In this document: piece by piece, positions 1 through 8,390 of the stretch | Layout of the letters: every line of letters begins with the position of its first letter | Numbering within the stretch: the first letter of the stretch is position 1 | Origin: Nostoc sp. KVJ20 | GTDB lineage: Bacteria > Cyanobacteriota > Cyanobacteriia > Cyanobacteriales > Nostocaceae | Assembly (NCBI RefSeq): GCF_001712795.1 | Contig: NZ_KV757545.1 | Location: 1-64,000 of the forward strand | Length of the DNA stretch: 64,000 bases | Reading direction: 5' to 3' | Translations under genes and position numbers: made by a program | Notes under the pieces: generated by a model | What the model saw: the letters and a program-made list of their open reading frames with translations, nothing else | What the model was told of the DNA's origin: nothing | The model's database searches: none

Positions 1-181
1 CATCGCAGTTACCCGCAATGCCCCTTCGGGCGGGTACTGGCATTTGACACTTGCCACGAGTTTTTCTGAGGAACTCACTCTCTACGTGCAACCGATAGTC
101 GCACCCATCCCCGTGAGGGGAAGTTGACGAAAAAGGCTACTCTTCTAGAAGCCTTATCACAATTAAGCTTGAGAGGGGTCA

Positions 182-329
182 ATCTGAGGGGGTCGTTTTT
201 CCAGGGAAATAGTTGATAAATTCTTTCAATAAAACTGATTCTGACACACCTCAAAGGCTTACTCAGCAAGCTATCTGAGGGGGTCAACGAAAGAATAAGG
301 ATTTCAGCCGTTGTCTGACCCCCTCAGAT
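182..329. repeat. Three copies of a 13-bp motif, two direct and one inverted
   Basis: ATCTGAGGGGGTC occurs at 182-194 and 273-285 and, inverted, at 317-329. The short reading frame across this stretch has no recognisable protein features. The arrangement resembles leftover ends of a small mobile element, but no transposase is visible. The rest of 1-529 holds no gene I can support. Confidence 0.5.
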
Positions 330-529
330 GCTTATCAATCAATGACTAATTTATAAGTTTGTCAAATGATTAAGAGTAGTTAGAAACACTAGCTTTAGAG
401 TTAGGTTTATTAATTTTTCATGGTTCAGTAAATTTATTAATCAGTGTATAGAAATCTACTAAAAAAGTCAAGGTGAAGTATAAAGTATAAAATCACTCAC
501 TCCACCTAGTAGCTCATTTTAGTCATAGT

Positions 530-1876
530 CTAAAGTTGATTTCGCGCTTTGAGTTGCAGATATCGCTCAACCAACTGATCAGCAATTTGATTTGCTGGTG
601 CATCTAGTACCAATACACCTTTTTGTTTCAGTTGAGCAAATGCTACTTGTCGTTGCATTAATAAATCTAATGCCACTGCACGTCCATAAGCACCTGGAAC
701 ATCATCTGTGAAAGTGTGTGCTAAACGATCAACTTGCGGATCTCGCAGAGTTACGCAAAATGGCAGATAGCGGGGTGCTAGTTTCGAGAGTGCGGCTAGG
801 AGTTCTGTAGAGGCAGTGACATCAACTAAATCGGTAATAACTACTACAAGCGCCCTCCGAGTTTGTCGCTGCAAAACATTTGTCACCGCCCCCAAATAAT
901 CAGATTCAAATAATACTGGTTGAATTGGAGTTAGCCGATCAATTAGCTGATTCAAATGATTTTGACCGCGTTCTGGGGGAATCCACGTATGCATCTGGCG
1001 GTCAAATACACCAACACCCACGCGATCGCCTCGATGTAAACCTGCCAAAGCTAAGGATAAAGTTGCATTCAAACCCCAATCAAATCGCTGCAAACTCTGC
1101 ACTTTTGCCGTCATCAACCGTCCGCGATCGAGTAAAATCAGTAACGTTTGTTCCTGTTCTGGTTCTAGAACCCTCACCAGTGGCGTTGCATTACCATAAG
1201 CGCCAACCCGACGGGCGGTAGCTTTCCAATCGATAAACCGTAAATCGTCACCAGTACGATAGTTTCGCAATTCGGCAAACTCTGTACCAATACCAGTTTT
1301 GCGAGATTGGCGGATTGATCCCGATGATTGCACTGTCAGACGAATTGTGAGCGATCGCAATCCCACTAAATCAGGATAAACTTTCACTGGTAAACTTTGG
1401 GGAATTTGCCAATCATCCCAAGCTAATCCCCAAAGTCCCAACTGTCGGACTTGAATATTTCCCCAAGGAAACTCTCCCCGTTGCGTCGGGTGGACGGTAT
1501 ACGTTAATTCCTCAGTGCTGTTACTAGGAACAATGGCACTCAGTGCAGGTGCAGACACGCCAAATCCTGTTGGGTAATAGTCGCGGATTTCAATTTGGGC
1601 GTTAGTATTTTGTGATGTCACTTTTAGCACCACAGGATTATCCCGCCCAATGGATAATCGTGACGGTAATTCGCGGGTAATTTGCACACGAGAACGCCGC
1701 ACCCGTAAACCATCTACAATCATCAATCCTAGAACGATGGCATCAAATAGCACAGTGATGGCGATCGTTGCTCTGATAGTGGGAAATAAGGATAAGATCG
1801 GGGCGTAGGCGTAGCCCGTTGTAGATATCGCTATACCCAAAACCAACAATAAATAAACTCGTCTGGAAGGAACCAT
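530..1876 (-). CDS. DUF58 domain-containing membrane protein
   Basis: A 448-residue protein of the DUF58 family, often encoded near MoxR-type ATPases and of unclear biochemical role. Two hydrophobic segments near the N-terminus (about residues 7-18 and 26-55) form a membrane hairpin. The family signature is clear at about residues 195-222: GTEFAELRNYRTGDDLRFID followed by WKATAR. A von Willebrand-like fold follows, with LLILLDRGR and a VVVITDLVD segment. No MoxR gene is adjacent. The loop between the two membrane segments is encoded by a copy of a 29-bp dispersed repeat (1803-1831) read in frame on the minus strand, giving residues ISTTGYAYA. The start is the ATG at 1876. Confidence 0.85.
   Translation of the reverse strand: MVPSRRVYLLLVLGIAISTTGYAYAPILSLFPTIRATIAITVLFDAIVLGLMIVDGLRVRRSRVQITRELPSRLSIGRDNPVVLKVTSQNTNAQIEIRDYYPTGFGVSAPALSAIVPSNSTEELTYTVHPTQRGEFPWGNIQVRQLGLWGLAWDDWQIPQSLPVKVYPDLVGLRSLTIRLTVQSSGSIRQSRKTGIGTEFAELRNYRTGDDLRFIDWKATARRVGAYGNATPLVRVLEPEQEQTLLILLDRGRLMTAKVQSLQRFDWGLNATLSLALAGLHRGDRVGVGVFDRQMHTWIPPERGQNHLNQLIDRLTPIQPVLFESDYLGAVTNVLQRQTRRALVVVITDLVDVTASTELLAALSKLAPRYLPFCVTLRDPQVDRLAHTFTDDVPGAYGRAVALDLLMQRQVAFAQLKQKGVLVLDAPANQIADQLVERYLQLKARNQL
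1803..1831 (-). repeat. 29-bp dispersed repeat inside the DUF58 gene
   Basis: Begins GCGTAGGCGTAGCCC and ends ATATCGC. Close copies lie at 27016-27044 (inside aptC), 54205-54233 (intergenic) and, inverted and more diverged, 51796-51824. It is a multiple of neither 3 nor a codon repeat, but here it leaves the host frame open. Confidence 0.75.
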
Positions 1877-2224
1877 TTTTTATAGCGAGAAGTTAGGAGT
1901 TAGATTTTAGGAGGCAGGGGGCAGAATTAACACACGTTTAAAAATGTGAAACTTAGGTTGTGGAGACTTTGTATCTCGCTGTACTCTACTCTGTTTCCTG
2001 TTCCCTTATTCAGTAAATTTCAATGTAACCGAAATAAGAAGACTTGCTAAGAGGTTGTTTCAAAAGTCTAAATTATTACTTGCCTTTGCGTCTAGAAGTC
2101 GCGGCTACACATACAAAACCCGCCGATGCGGGTTATAAGTCTGACTTTCTTAATTACGAATTACGAATTACGAAATGCATAATAGAACGAAATTATCGAT
2201 TTAACTGAGGAAAATCTACAATTT
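1877..2224. other. Intergenic region with repeat debris
   Basis: No gene is seen. It contains GGAGGCAGGGGGCAG-type repeats near 1910 and a hairpin at 2118-2133 (stem ACCCGC/GCGGGT, loop CGAT) that looks like a dispersed palindrome rather than a placed terminator. Confidence 0.5.
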
Positions 2225-2770
2225 ATGAATAGCAAAACTAAATTATTGACTTTTGTCACAGTAACACTGGTAGTTTCTTCTTTGACTGTCAGCACAGTTG
2301 TAGCAAAGGCAAAACTAACCAACCAGTCAAAACTTTTTATCAATGGCATCGGCACAGTAAAAGTTGGCATGACTGTTTCCCAAGCAGCAAAGGCTGCTGG
2401 TACTAAGCTAGTGGGCGATCCACCAAATAACAATTGCTACTATGTTAAGCCACAAAATGAACCAAAAAATCTTTCGTTCATGGTGACACAAGGTCGCATT
2501 TCTAGAGTAGATATCCGGCAAAATACTCAGATTACTACCCTCAAAGGTGCAAAAATTGGCGACACTGAAGCACAAATCAAGTCCCTTTATCCAGGACAAA
2601 TTGAAGTCACACCTCATAAATACGTCCAAGAGGGACATTACCTAACTTTCATCCCGAAAGACCGCACCGATCGCAACTATCGTGTAGTATTTGAGACTGA
2701 TGGTAAGCTTGTCACTCAGTTCAGAGCGGGTAAATTGCCGGAAGTTGAATATGTTGAGGGCTGTTCTTAA
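2225..2770 (+). CDS. Secreted BamE/SmpA-like protein of unknown function
   Basis: 181 residues with a signal peptide (KTKLLTFVTVTLVVSSLTVS, cleavage likely after VVAKA, about residue 29). The mature part has two related helix-containing units, VKVGMTVSQAAKAAG and AKIGDTEAQIKSLYPG, each followed by strands. That pattern resembles the small BamE/SmpA (OmlA-like) fold common in exported cyanobacterial proteins. There are two cysteines, one mid-protein and one at the penultimate position, that could pair. The ATG is preceded by GAGG at about 2207. It is transcribed alone, divergent from the DUF58 gene. The fold assignment is inference. Confidence 0.7.
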   Translation: MNSKTKLLTFVTVTLVVSSLTVSTVVAKAKLTNQSKLFINGIGTVKVGMTVSQAAKAAGTKLVGDPPNNNCYYVKPQNEPKNLSFMVTQGRISRVDIRQNTQITTLKGAKIGDTEAQIKSLYPGQIEVTPHKYVQEGHYLTFIPKDRTDRNYRVVFETDGKLVTQFRAGKLPEVEYVEGCS

Positions 2771-2777
2771 TTTTTGA

Positions 2778-2796
2778 GGCTGGGCATTACCCAGCC
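2778..2796. terminator. Hairpin between convergent genes
   Basis: GGCTGGG-catta-CCCAGCC is a perfect 7-bp stem lying just after the secreted-protein gene and before the 3' end of thrS. No clear T run follows on either strand, so it may be a bidirectional stop or only a palindromic repeat. Confidence 0.4.
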
Positions 2797-2914
2797 TACT
2801 AGACATCTCCAAAAATGATGTAGAGACAATACCCTGCGGGAAGCCGCTCCGCGTCTACATTAATTGTCTCTACCAAGAATTTCGAGCAACGCAGAATTAA
2901 TTTTCACCAGATGT

Positions 2915-4894
2915 CTATTGGTTTAGTACTTCTTCAGACTTGATACCTGTGATATCTTCCAAGCTAGCTTCAGACTCTCCGCTTGTGACATCGATTTGAA
3001 GGTTATCGAAATTAGCGATCGCTTGTTGTAGTTTATCCACAACTTGATCTACAGAAATACTACCTAAGTCTCCAGAGGCACGGGTACGGATACTCAAGGT
3101 GTTGGTTTCCACTTCCTTAGCTCCCACCACTGCCATCACGGGTATTTTTTCTTTCTCTGCATTGCGAATCTGTTTACCCAAGCGATCGCCACTGGTATCA
3201 ACTTCTGCACGGATGCCCAACACTCTCATCTTCGTCACCACATCTTTAGCAAAGTCTAGCTGTGTATCACCCACAGGTAGTAATCTCGCTTGCACTGGCG
3301 CTAACCACAAAGGAAAATCGCCCGCATATTCTTCAATTAAGATCCCAATCAACCTTTCCAGTGAACCAAAAGGCGCACGGTGAATCATCACTGGGCGTTT
3401 GCGAACACCATCTTCGGCAACGTACTCTAAATCAAAGCGTTCTGGCAAATTGTAATCTACCTGCACAGTTCCTAATTGCCACTCCCGATCTAGGGCATCA
3501 CTAAAGATAAAGTCAAGTTTGGGCCCATAAAAAGCCGCTTCTCCAATCCCTTCAAAGTGTTCCATCCCCAAAGTTTCAACTGCACGGCGAATTGCACCTT
3601 CGGCTTTGTCCCAAACTTCATCGGAACCGATGTACTTATCACTAGCTGGATCGCGGAAACTGAGTCTAGCTTTAAAGTTCTTCAGTTGCAGACTATTGAA
3701 CACCGACAAAATCAAATCCACCACATTGAGGAATTCACTATCTAGCTGTTCTGGGGTGACGAACAAGTGAGAATCATCCACAGTAAAACCTCGCACCCGC
3801 GTTAAACCGCCCAATTCCCCTGATTGTTCATAACGGTAAACAGTACCAAATTCTGCCAAGCGCATCGGCAGTTCTCGATAAGAGCGTAACTCACTCTTAT
3901 ATATTTGGATGTGAAAAGGGCAGTTCATCGGCTTCATAACGAAGCCCTGTTCCTGTGCGGCAGCTTCCTCGTTATCTGCCATTAAGGGGAACATATCTTC
4001 TTTATATTTTTGCCAATGTCCAGAGGTTTTAAATAAATCTACTCTGGCAATATGAGGCGTTACTACAGATAAATAACCGCGTTTTAACTGTTCTTGCTTG
4101 AGGAAGTCTTCTAAAGTACTCCGCAACAGAGTACCTTTAGGTGTCCACAAAGGTAAACCTGGCCCTACCAGATCGGAAAATATAAATAATCCCAGTTCCT
4201 TACCCAGTTTCCGGTGATCTCGTCGCAGCGCTTCTTCTTTGCGTCGCTTATATTCAGCGAGTTGTTCTGGACTTTCCCAAGCTGTGGCGTATATACGTTG
4301 TAATTGGGCTTTGGTTTCATCCCCACGCCAATAAGCGCCAGCAACGCTTTCTAGTTCAATTGCTTTCGGGTTTAATTCACTGGTATTTTCCACATGAGGC
4401 CCTGCACACAAATCCCACCATTCATTCCCCAGGTGGTAAATCGTGATTGGTTCGTTTTTGATATCTGCCAGGATTTCTAGCTTATAAGGTTCCTTAATTT
4501 CCTGAATCCGGCGTTCGGCTTCTTCTCGGCTGACTTCTTCCCGAATTACCGCCAGTTTGCGATTGATAATCTTTACCATCTCTTTCTTGATGGCTTTGAG
4601 ATCGTTTTCGCTAAATGGTTCTGGACTGTCGAAGTCGTAGTAAAAACCATTTTCAATCCAAGGGCCGATTGTAACTTGTGCCTTGGGAAACAGCTTTTGT
4701 ACTGCCATTGCCATAACATGGGAAGCAGTGTGGCGAATCTTTTTTAAGTTCTCCGATTCGCTGGTACGCGGTAAATAAATTTTTTCAACTTGTTCTGAGT
4801 GTTCTGACTGATTAGATGATTTTAGCGACATTGGCTGCTGAACCGTTGGCGAAGTGATTACAAAAGATTTATCTGAATCTGTAGGCTTATTCAA
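2915..4894 (-). CDS. thrS: Threonyl-tRNA synthetase
   Basis: 659 residues; charges tRNA-Thr with threonine. The N-terminal TGS domain of the E. coli enzyme is absent: after about 50 poorly ordered residues the protein enters the editing domain directly. The editing-site residues are present (HTASH, H55/H59; CAGPH, C163/H167), so proofreading of Ser-tRNA should be intact. The class II core follows with the zinc ligands in KPMNCPF, DDSHLF and MIHRAPFGSLER, and a C-terminal anticodon-binding domain. Heterocystous cyanobacteria can have two ThrRSs, one proofreading and constitutive and one proofreading-impaired and induced at low zinc. This one fits the proofreading type. Confidence 0.95.
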   Translation of the reverse strand: MNKPTDSDKSFVITSPTVQQPMSLKSSNQSEHSEQVEKIYLPRTSESENLKKIRHTASHVMAMAVQKLFPKAQVTIGPWIENGFYYDFDSPEPFSENDLKAIKKEMVKIINRKLAVIREEVSREEAERRIQEIKEPYKLEILADIKNEPITIYHLGNEWWDLCAGPHVENTSELNPKAIELESVAGAYWRGDETKAQLQRIYATAWESPEQLAEYKRRKEEALRRDHRKLGKELGLFIFSDLVGPGLPLWTPKGTLLRSTLEDFLKQEQLKRGYLSVVTPHIARVDLFKTSGHWQKYKEDMFPLMADNEEAAAQEQGFVMKPMNCPFHIQIYKSELRSYRELPMRLAEFGTVYRYEQSGELGGLTRVRGFTVDDSHLFVTPEQLDSEFLNVVDLILSVFNSLQLKNFKARLSFRDPASDKYIGSDEVWDKAEGAIRRAVETLGMEHFEGIGEAAFYGPKLDFIFSDALDREWQLGTVQVDYNLPERFDLEYVAEDGVRKRPVMIHRAPFGSLERLIGILIEEYAGDFPLWLAPVQARLLPVGDTQLDFAKDVVTKMRVLGIRAEVDTSGDRLGKQIRNAEKEKIPVMAVVGAKEVETNTLSIRTRASGDLGSISVDQVVDKLQQAIANFDNLQIDVTSGESEASLEDITGIKSEEVLNQ

Positions 4895-5675
4895 CTATAA
4901 CGACTTTGATTTTCGCCAGTTCAGCTTATCAAAAAAGAATTCTAAATTCAGAATTAATTGGAGTCCGACTAGCGGATAGCGCAGTTTCAGGAGGCAGGAG
5001 GATAAAGGCAGGAGGCAGGAGGTAACCCACCCTTAAAAGAGTGGGATTGAAGTAAGGACGTTTTATACCTCGCTGCAAGCAGTCTCAGTATAATTATTGC
5101 TTTGAACTGGGCTTTAGACCCAGAACTAAAGTTTTAATTGATACTTCTTACCTCCTGCCCTCTGCCTCCTGCCTTCTGCCTTTCTTCGGTAAACCCAGAT
5201 TTCTCACAAGGGGAGACGCTACCGCAAACACCAACGGTATAGCAACGCTTAGAGAGAGTCCACGAGTGTTGAATTAAGGGGTTTAATACTCCCCGCTAAA
5301 TACGCTTTCTCTTAGTGGTGATTTTAAGAGACGGGTTTAAATTCCCCACTATATTGATTATGACTTCTGGCTCCTGACTTCTGAATTCTTCTTCAATCAA
5401 GGATAAAGATAAATTTTTGATTTGTTACATGAGTGTCAAATTCAGGATTCCCCGCGATCGCCAAATTATCTGATGAATTGTAGCTCGGTGTCATATATAC
5501 CTATAGACGCCTACCTAAAGGCACTGTACAATCCCGACATCAAGAATATATAATAAATTCTGTGTTCTTTGTTACATATTTTTCTATCCTCACATTATGA
5601 GAGAAATCGCAAAAGTGTTAAGAAACGTAAATAACGTTAATATTAGTAAGCAAGTTTGAAATATGCCTTTCATTT
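4895..5675. other. Long intergenic region with repeats and hairpins
   Basis: No gene is seen. It holds GGCAGGAGG-type repeats (about 4988-5025 and, inverted, 5150-5180). A hairpin lies at 5107-5123 (CTGGG-ctttaga-CCCAG). A second GGGG/CCCC palindrome lies near 5278-5300, and a GGGTTTAAATTCCCC stretch near 5335. These could be ends of a lost IS200/IS605-type element, but that is inference only. Confidence 0.4.
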
Positions 5676-5993
5676 ATGTCAGACTCAAATTTACCAGGGA
5701 CTGAGTTGCTAAAAACAGTTTTAGAACCTCTGCTGGAAGATTTTCAGCATTGGTTTACGCGATCGCGCCATTTACTCGAAACTGAGCAACTATCATTTAT
5801 GAGTCACCAAGAGCAATCTGACTTGCTCTTGCGAGTTAAGCAAGCGCAAGATGAACTAAATACGGCGAAGATGCTCTTTAATGCAACTGATAAACAAGTC
5901 GGGATTGATATGGCAACGTTAATGCCTTGGCATGAATTAGTCACAGAATGCTGGAATGTCGCAATGCGCTTTCGTCAAGGGCGTGAAGTCTAA
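5676..5993 (+). CDS. DUF2605 family protein
   Basis: A 105-residue, mostly helical soluble protein with no signal or membrane segment. The sequence TELLKTVLEPLLEDFQHWFT and the ending WHELVTECWNVAMRFR match the cyanobacteria-specific DUF2605 family as I know it. It is followed after 320 bp by a DUF2973 protein, an association recurrent in cyanobacteria and suggesting a joint, unknown role. The start is the only sensible ATG. Confidence 0.75.
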   Translation: MSDSNLPGTELLKTVLEPLLEDFQHWFTRSRHLLETEQLSFMSHQEQSDLLLRVKQAQDELNTAKMLFNATDKQVGIDMATLMPWHELVTECWNVAMRFRQGREV

Positions 5994-6313
5994 GCAACTG
6001 GGAGCATCTTCTAAATTTTGACAGACAACTTACTAATGTCTAAGCAAAAGCAGAGGAAACGTCTATGCAAAATGGCAAATCAGTCGTTAAAGAGATAGTA
6101 CAAAATTCTTAACAACTTCTTAACATTATTTGGATTAACAAAGTAATGTATCCTATGCTACCGTAAGTGGAATAACGGTTGACAAATAGCTCCATATAAA
6201 TGTAAGCGCACAAAGAGTGTGTCAAATACTCGTCTTAACTGTGAGTCACAGTATCGGCGAACAAAGCGTTACAAAATAAAGTTTTAAAAATTGCTGCTCT
6301 GGAGGAAAATCCA
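5994..6313. other. Gap between the DUF2605 and DUF2973 genes
   Basis: 320 bp with no confident gene. A 15-codon reading frame at 6065-6112 follows an AGAGGAAA stretch but is too short to call. The length suggests the downstream gene may have its own promoter. Confidence 0.35.
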
Positions 6314-6643
6314 ATGTTACATCTGCTTTACATTCTTGCTTTTACAATCCTTGCATTTATAGCTGTTGGCAACTTAATTCGTAACCTGATCATGTTCAGT
6401 TTTGATCGGGAGCGAACTTACCCGACGAATTCCTCGCCAATGAATAATCAAGGCAGCTATGGTTATTATTCATCAAAAAAACAGTTTGCACCCCATCCAG
6501 AGTTATTAGATAGCGCAGGCAACTTTATTAAAGAGCCGCTTTTGGTAATGCGTTCGATTAACGTTGAAGATGCGCGTCAACATCTTGATGCCCTTTACGA
6601 AGCATCCCCAGGACATAAAAGTGAAAATTCAGAGGAAGCATAA
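6314..6643 (+). CDS. DUF2973 family membrane protein
   Basis: 109 residues: an N-terminal membrane helix (LLYILAFTILAFIAVGNLIR, residues 4-23), then a soluble part ending in the conserved segment around KEPLLVMRSINVEDARQHLD. This is the pattern of the cyanobacterial DUF2973 family. A strong ribosome-binding site (TGGAGGAAA) lies 6 bases before the ATG. It is probably paired functionally with the DUF2605 gene upstream. Function unknown. Confidence 0.75.
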   Translation: MLHLLYILAFTILAFIAVGNLIRNLIMFSFDRERTYPTNSSPMNNQGSYGYYSSKKQFAPHPELLDSAGNFIKEPLLVMRSINVEDARQHLDALYEASPGHKSENSEEA

Positions 6644-6852
6644 AACTTAGCAGTTAGGGTGTAAATTATTGTTTTTTTGCATCCTTACCTCTTCCTTTAA
6701 CAGAAATTTATTATAAGAAATATGCCGAAAACCTCGAAGTTAAGCATATTAATATCATGTCTGTATAATTAGTTGTGATTTTTACAGTCATTGCACCATT
6801 GCACCGGGTGAACGAAAAAAAGTGTGGGAGAGTAGTTAGCGGAGGAAGTACC

Positions 6853-7033
6853 CTAACATAGCTCTTGATGCCATTGAATCGCCAACACCACCCTATGCTG
6901 GGCAATTCTCTCTACTGTCCCATGAATATGTCCTTGTCTAATCATCGATGGTTTGATGTATGGCGAACCATGTGCCACTGGCTTGGGGAATACTGGCTTC
7001 TGGTTTAGCTGTTAAATTTTCTACGATTTTCAT
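6853..7033 (-). pseudogene. Frameshifted remnant of an unrecognised gene
   Basis: On the minus strand, a frame starting at 7033 reads MKIVENLTAKPEASIPQASG and then TWFAIHQ before a stop at 6938-6940. The neighbouring frame carries on coding-like sequence (RQGHIHGTVERIAQHRVVLA and onward to IQWHQELC) to a stop at 6853. A single frameshift near 6945 would join them. I do not recognise the family. Confidence 0.35.
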
Positions 7034-7123
7034 CAATCGTTTGGTTCTTCTGATGTCCCCTAATTGTCATCCTGACTGTGTGTTACACTAGCAATACTTA
7101 TCTGTAGTGTGTACTCTGAATCA

Positions 7124-7396
7124 ATGGCATATCAGCGAATTAACATCACACTCCCAGCCCAAACGCTCCAAGCAATTGATAAATTTGCACCCAAGGGCGA
7201 TTCTCCAGAGGAGACGCTGCGCGAACGCAGTCGGTTTATTGATGCCGCAATCCAGGCTTACATCACCCAGATTCAAACAGAAAAACTTCGGCAACAGCTA
7301 AAAGAAGGGGCAATTCGTCGCGCTGGGCGCGATCGCCAGCTAACTGATGATTGGTTTGCCCTTGAGGAAGAAGCATGGCAGCAAAACGCAAACTAG
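7124..7396 (+). CDS. MazE/CopG-like ribbon-helix-helix antitoxin
   Basis: A 90-residue antitoxin of a type II toxin-antitoxin pair; the N-terminal YQRINITLPAQTLQAIDKFA is a ribbon-helix-helix DNA-binding motif, followed by RSRFIDAAIQAYI. I chose the ATG at 7124 because the protein then begins as family members do; an in-frame GTG at 7109 adds five residues. It overlaps the toxin gene by 22 bp, the usual arrangement for coupled expression and autoregulation. The residues PEETLRE, between helix and strand parts, come from a copy of a dispersed repeat (7211-7228), so this antitoxin looks longer than its relatives. Confidence 0.8.
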   Translation: MAYQRINITLPAQTLQAIDKFAPKGDSPEETLRERSRFIDAAIQAYITQIQTEKLRQQLKEGAIRRAGRDRQLTDDWFALEEEAWQQNAN

Positions 7397-7746
7397 CCGA
7401 ACCTAAGCGGGGAGAGATTTATCTGGTTAGCTTTGATCCAACGCTTGGGGCTGAGATTCAAAAAACACGACCTGCCCTAGTTTTGCAAAATGATATTGCC
7501 AATGAACATAGTCCCATTACAGTTGTTGCTGCGATTACCTCGCAATTCGATCACCCCCTGTATCCCACTGAAGTACTAGTTCAGCCCCCAGAAGGTGGAT
7601 TAACTATAGATTCAGTGGTTCTGCTCAACCAAATTCGCTCGATAGATAAACAGCGTTTGGTAAAATGCCTCGGCAAACTAACTGATGAAACAACAGCGTT
7701 GGTCAATCAGGCAATACAGATCAGTCTAGGATTGATTGAAATCTGA
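7375..7746 (+). CDS. MazF/PemK-type toxin (mRNA interferase)
   Basis: 123 residues. The opening KRGEIYLVSFDPTLGAEIQK followed by TRPALVLQND is the hallmark of MazF/PemK/CcdB-fold endoribonucleases that cut mRNA at short sites. It also has the conserved TVVAAITS and SVVLLNQIRSIDKQRL segments. The coding frame is intact, so the toxin may be active and held in check by the overlapping antitoxin upstream. It was probably acquired as a unit. Confidence 0.88.
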   Translation: MAAKRKLAEPKRGEIYLVSFDPTLGAEIQKTRPALVLQNDIANEHSPITVVAAITSQFDHPLYPTEVLVQPPEGGLTIDSVVLLNQIRSIDKQRLVKCLGKLTDETTALVNQAIQISLGLIEI

Positions 7747-7775
7747 AGATAAAGAGCAAAAGATGTGGGCGATAA

Positions 7776-8190
7776 CTAACGACGGTAATTGCTTGGTGTC
7801 ATGCCTATATGTCGCTTAAAGGCGGCAGCACGTTTTGTGTCGGGAAAATCCCCGTTACAAAACATAATTGCGTTAGCGTAGCCGTAGCGAGTCAGCGTTC
7901 GCGTAGCGTCTCGTAGAGAAGCGGGGCGTTAGCAAGAGTGCGAATTGCGAATTGCGTTAGCGGAGCGGGGCGTTAGCAAGAGTGCGAATTGTTTTAATAC
8001 ACCAGGGACAGTTGAGTATCTGCTGGAGTGCTTGTTGCATGTCAGGTGTGCTTTGATTGAGAGTTTGATGAAAGCTTTGTGCAGATTTCCCCTCAATCAG
8101 CGATCGCAGTGGAAATGGGGCATTGTCCCAAGTCATCCCAAAAGACCGCAACCGTTCTAAATCTACGCTAATTCCCACACTCTTGATGGC
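7776..8190 (-). pseudogene. Remnant of an AraC/PchR-type transcription regulator
   Basis: Two coding fragments lie in order on the minus strand. The distal one (about 8190-7960) reads RLRSFGMTWDNAPFPLRSLI and then QQALQQILNCPW, the middle region of PchR-like iron-regulated AraC proteins. The C-terminal one (about 7845-7776) reads TKRAAAFKRHIGMTPSNYRR then stop, the end of an AraC helix-turn-helix domain. Between them lies a block of GCG-rich dispersed repeats (about 7862-7990). The first helix-turn-helix and the effector domain are gone, so this is a dead gene. Confidence 0.6.
7862..7990. repeat. Cluster of GCG-rich dispersed repeats
   Basis: Contains GCGTTAGCGTAGCCGTAGCG, a copy of GCGTTCGCGTAGCGTCTC (7895-7912) and two near copies of GGGGCGTTAGCAAGAGTGCG about 45 bp apart. 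The 7895-7912 segment matches the inverse of 7211-7228 in the antitoxin gene at 17 of 18 bases. Confidence 0.7.
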
Positions 8191-8239
8191 TTAGATGCTC
8201 ACCGTTTAGGAGGCATAGAAAAATATACGGATGTATATG

Positions 8240-8343
8240 CTAGTACTGCAAGGCGTAATTCGTAATTCGTAATTCGTAATTAATTGTTTGCAAGGGTTTC
8301 AGACATTTAAAATGGGTGGCTTATTTACGCCGTGCTGTACTAG
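8240..8343. mobile_element. Miniature inverted-repeat element, CTAG family (copy A)
   Basis: 104 bp with terminal inverted repeats CTAGTACTGCAAGGCGTAA and TTACGCCGTGCTGTACTAG. The outer CTAG appears to be the duplicated target, since removing one copy with the interior restores a reading frame. The interior holds a small tandem repeat (CGTAATT units). A close relative lies at 42308-42418. Confidence 0.75.
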
Positions 8344-8390
8344 CCTTATAAGCTTAAAACATCTTTTTCAAAGTGATGCTATATATATCA

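Noticed and set aside
75..287. 70-codon minus-strand frame at the window edge
   Set aside because: Composition and sequence look non-coding, it lies across the direct GA-rich repeats, and no motif is visible.
7107..7301. Overlapping plus-strand frame in the antitoxin gene
   Set aside because: It is a shadow in another frame of the ribbon-helix-helix antitoxin, which has clear family motifs and the toxin overlap.
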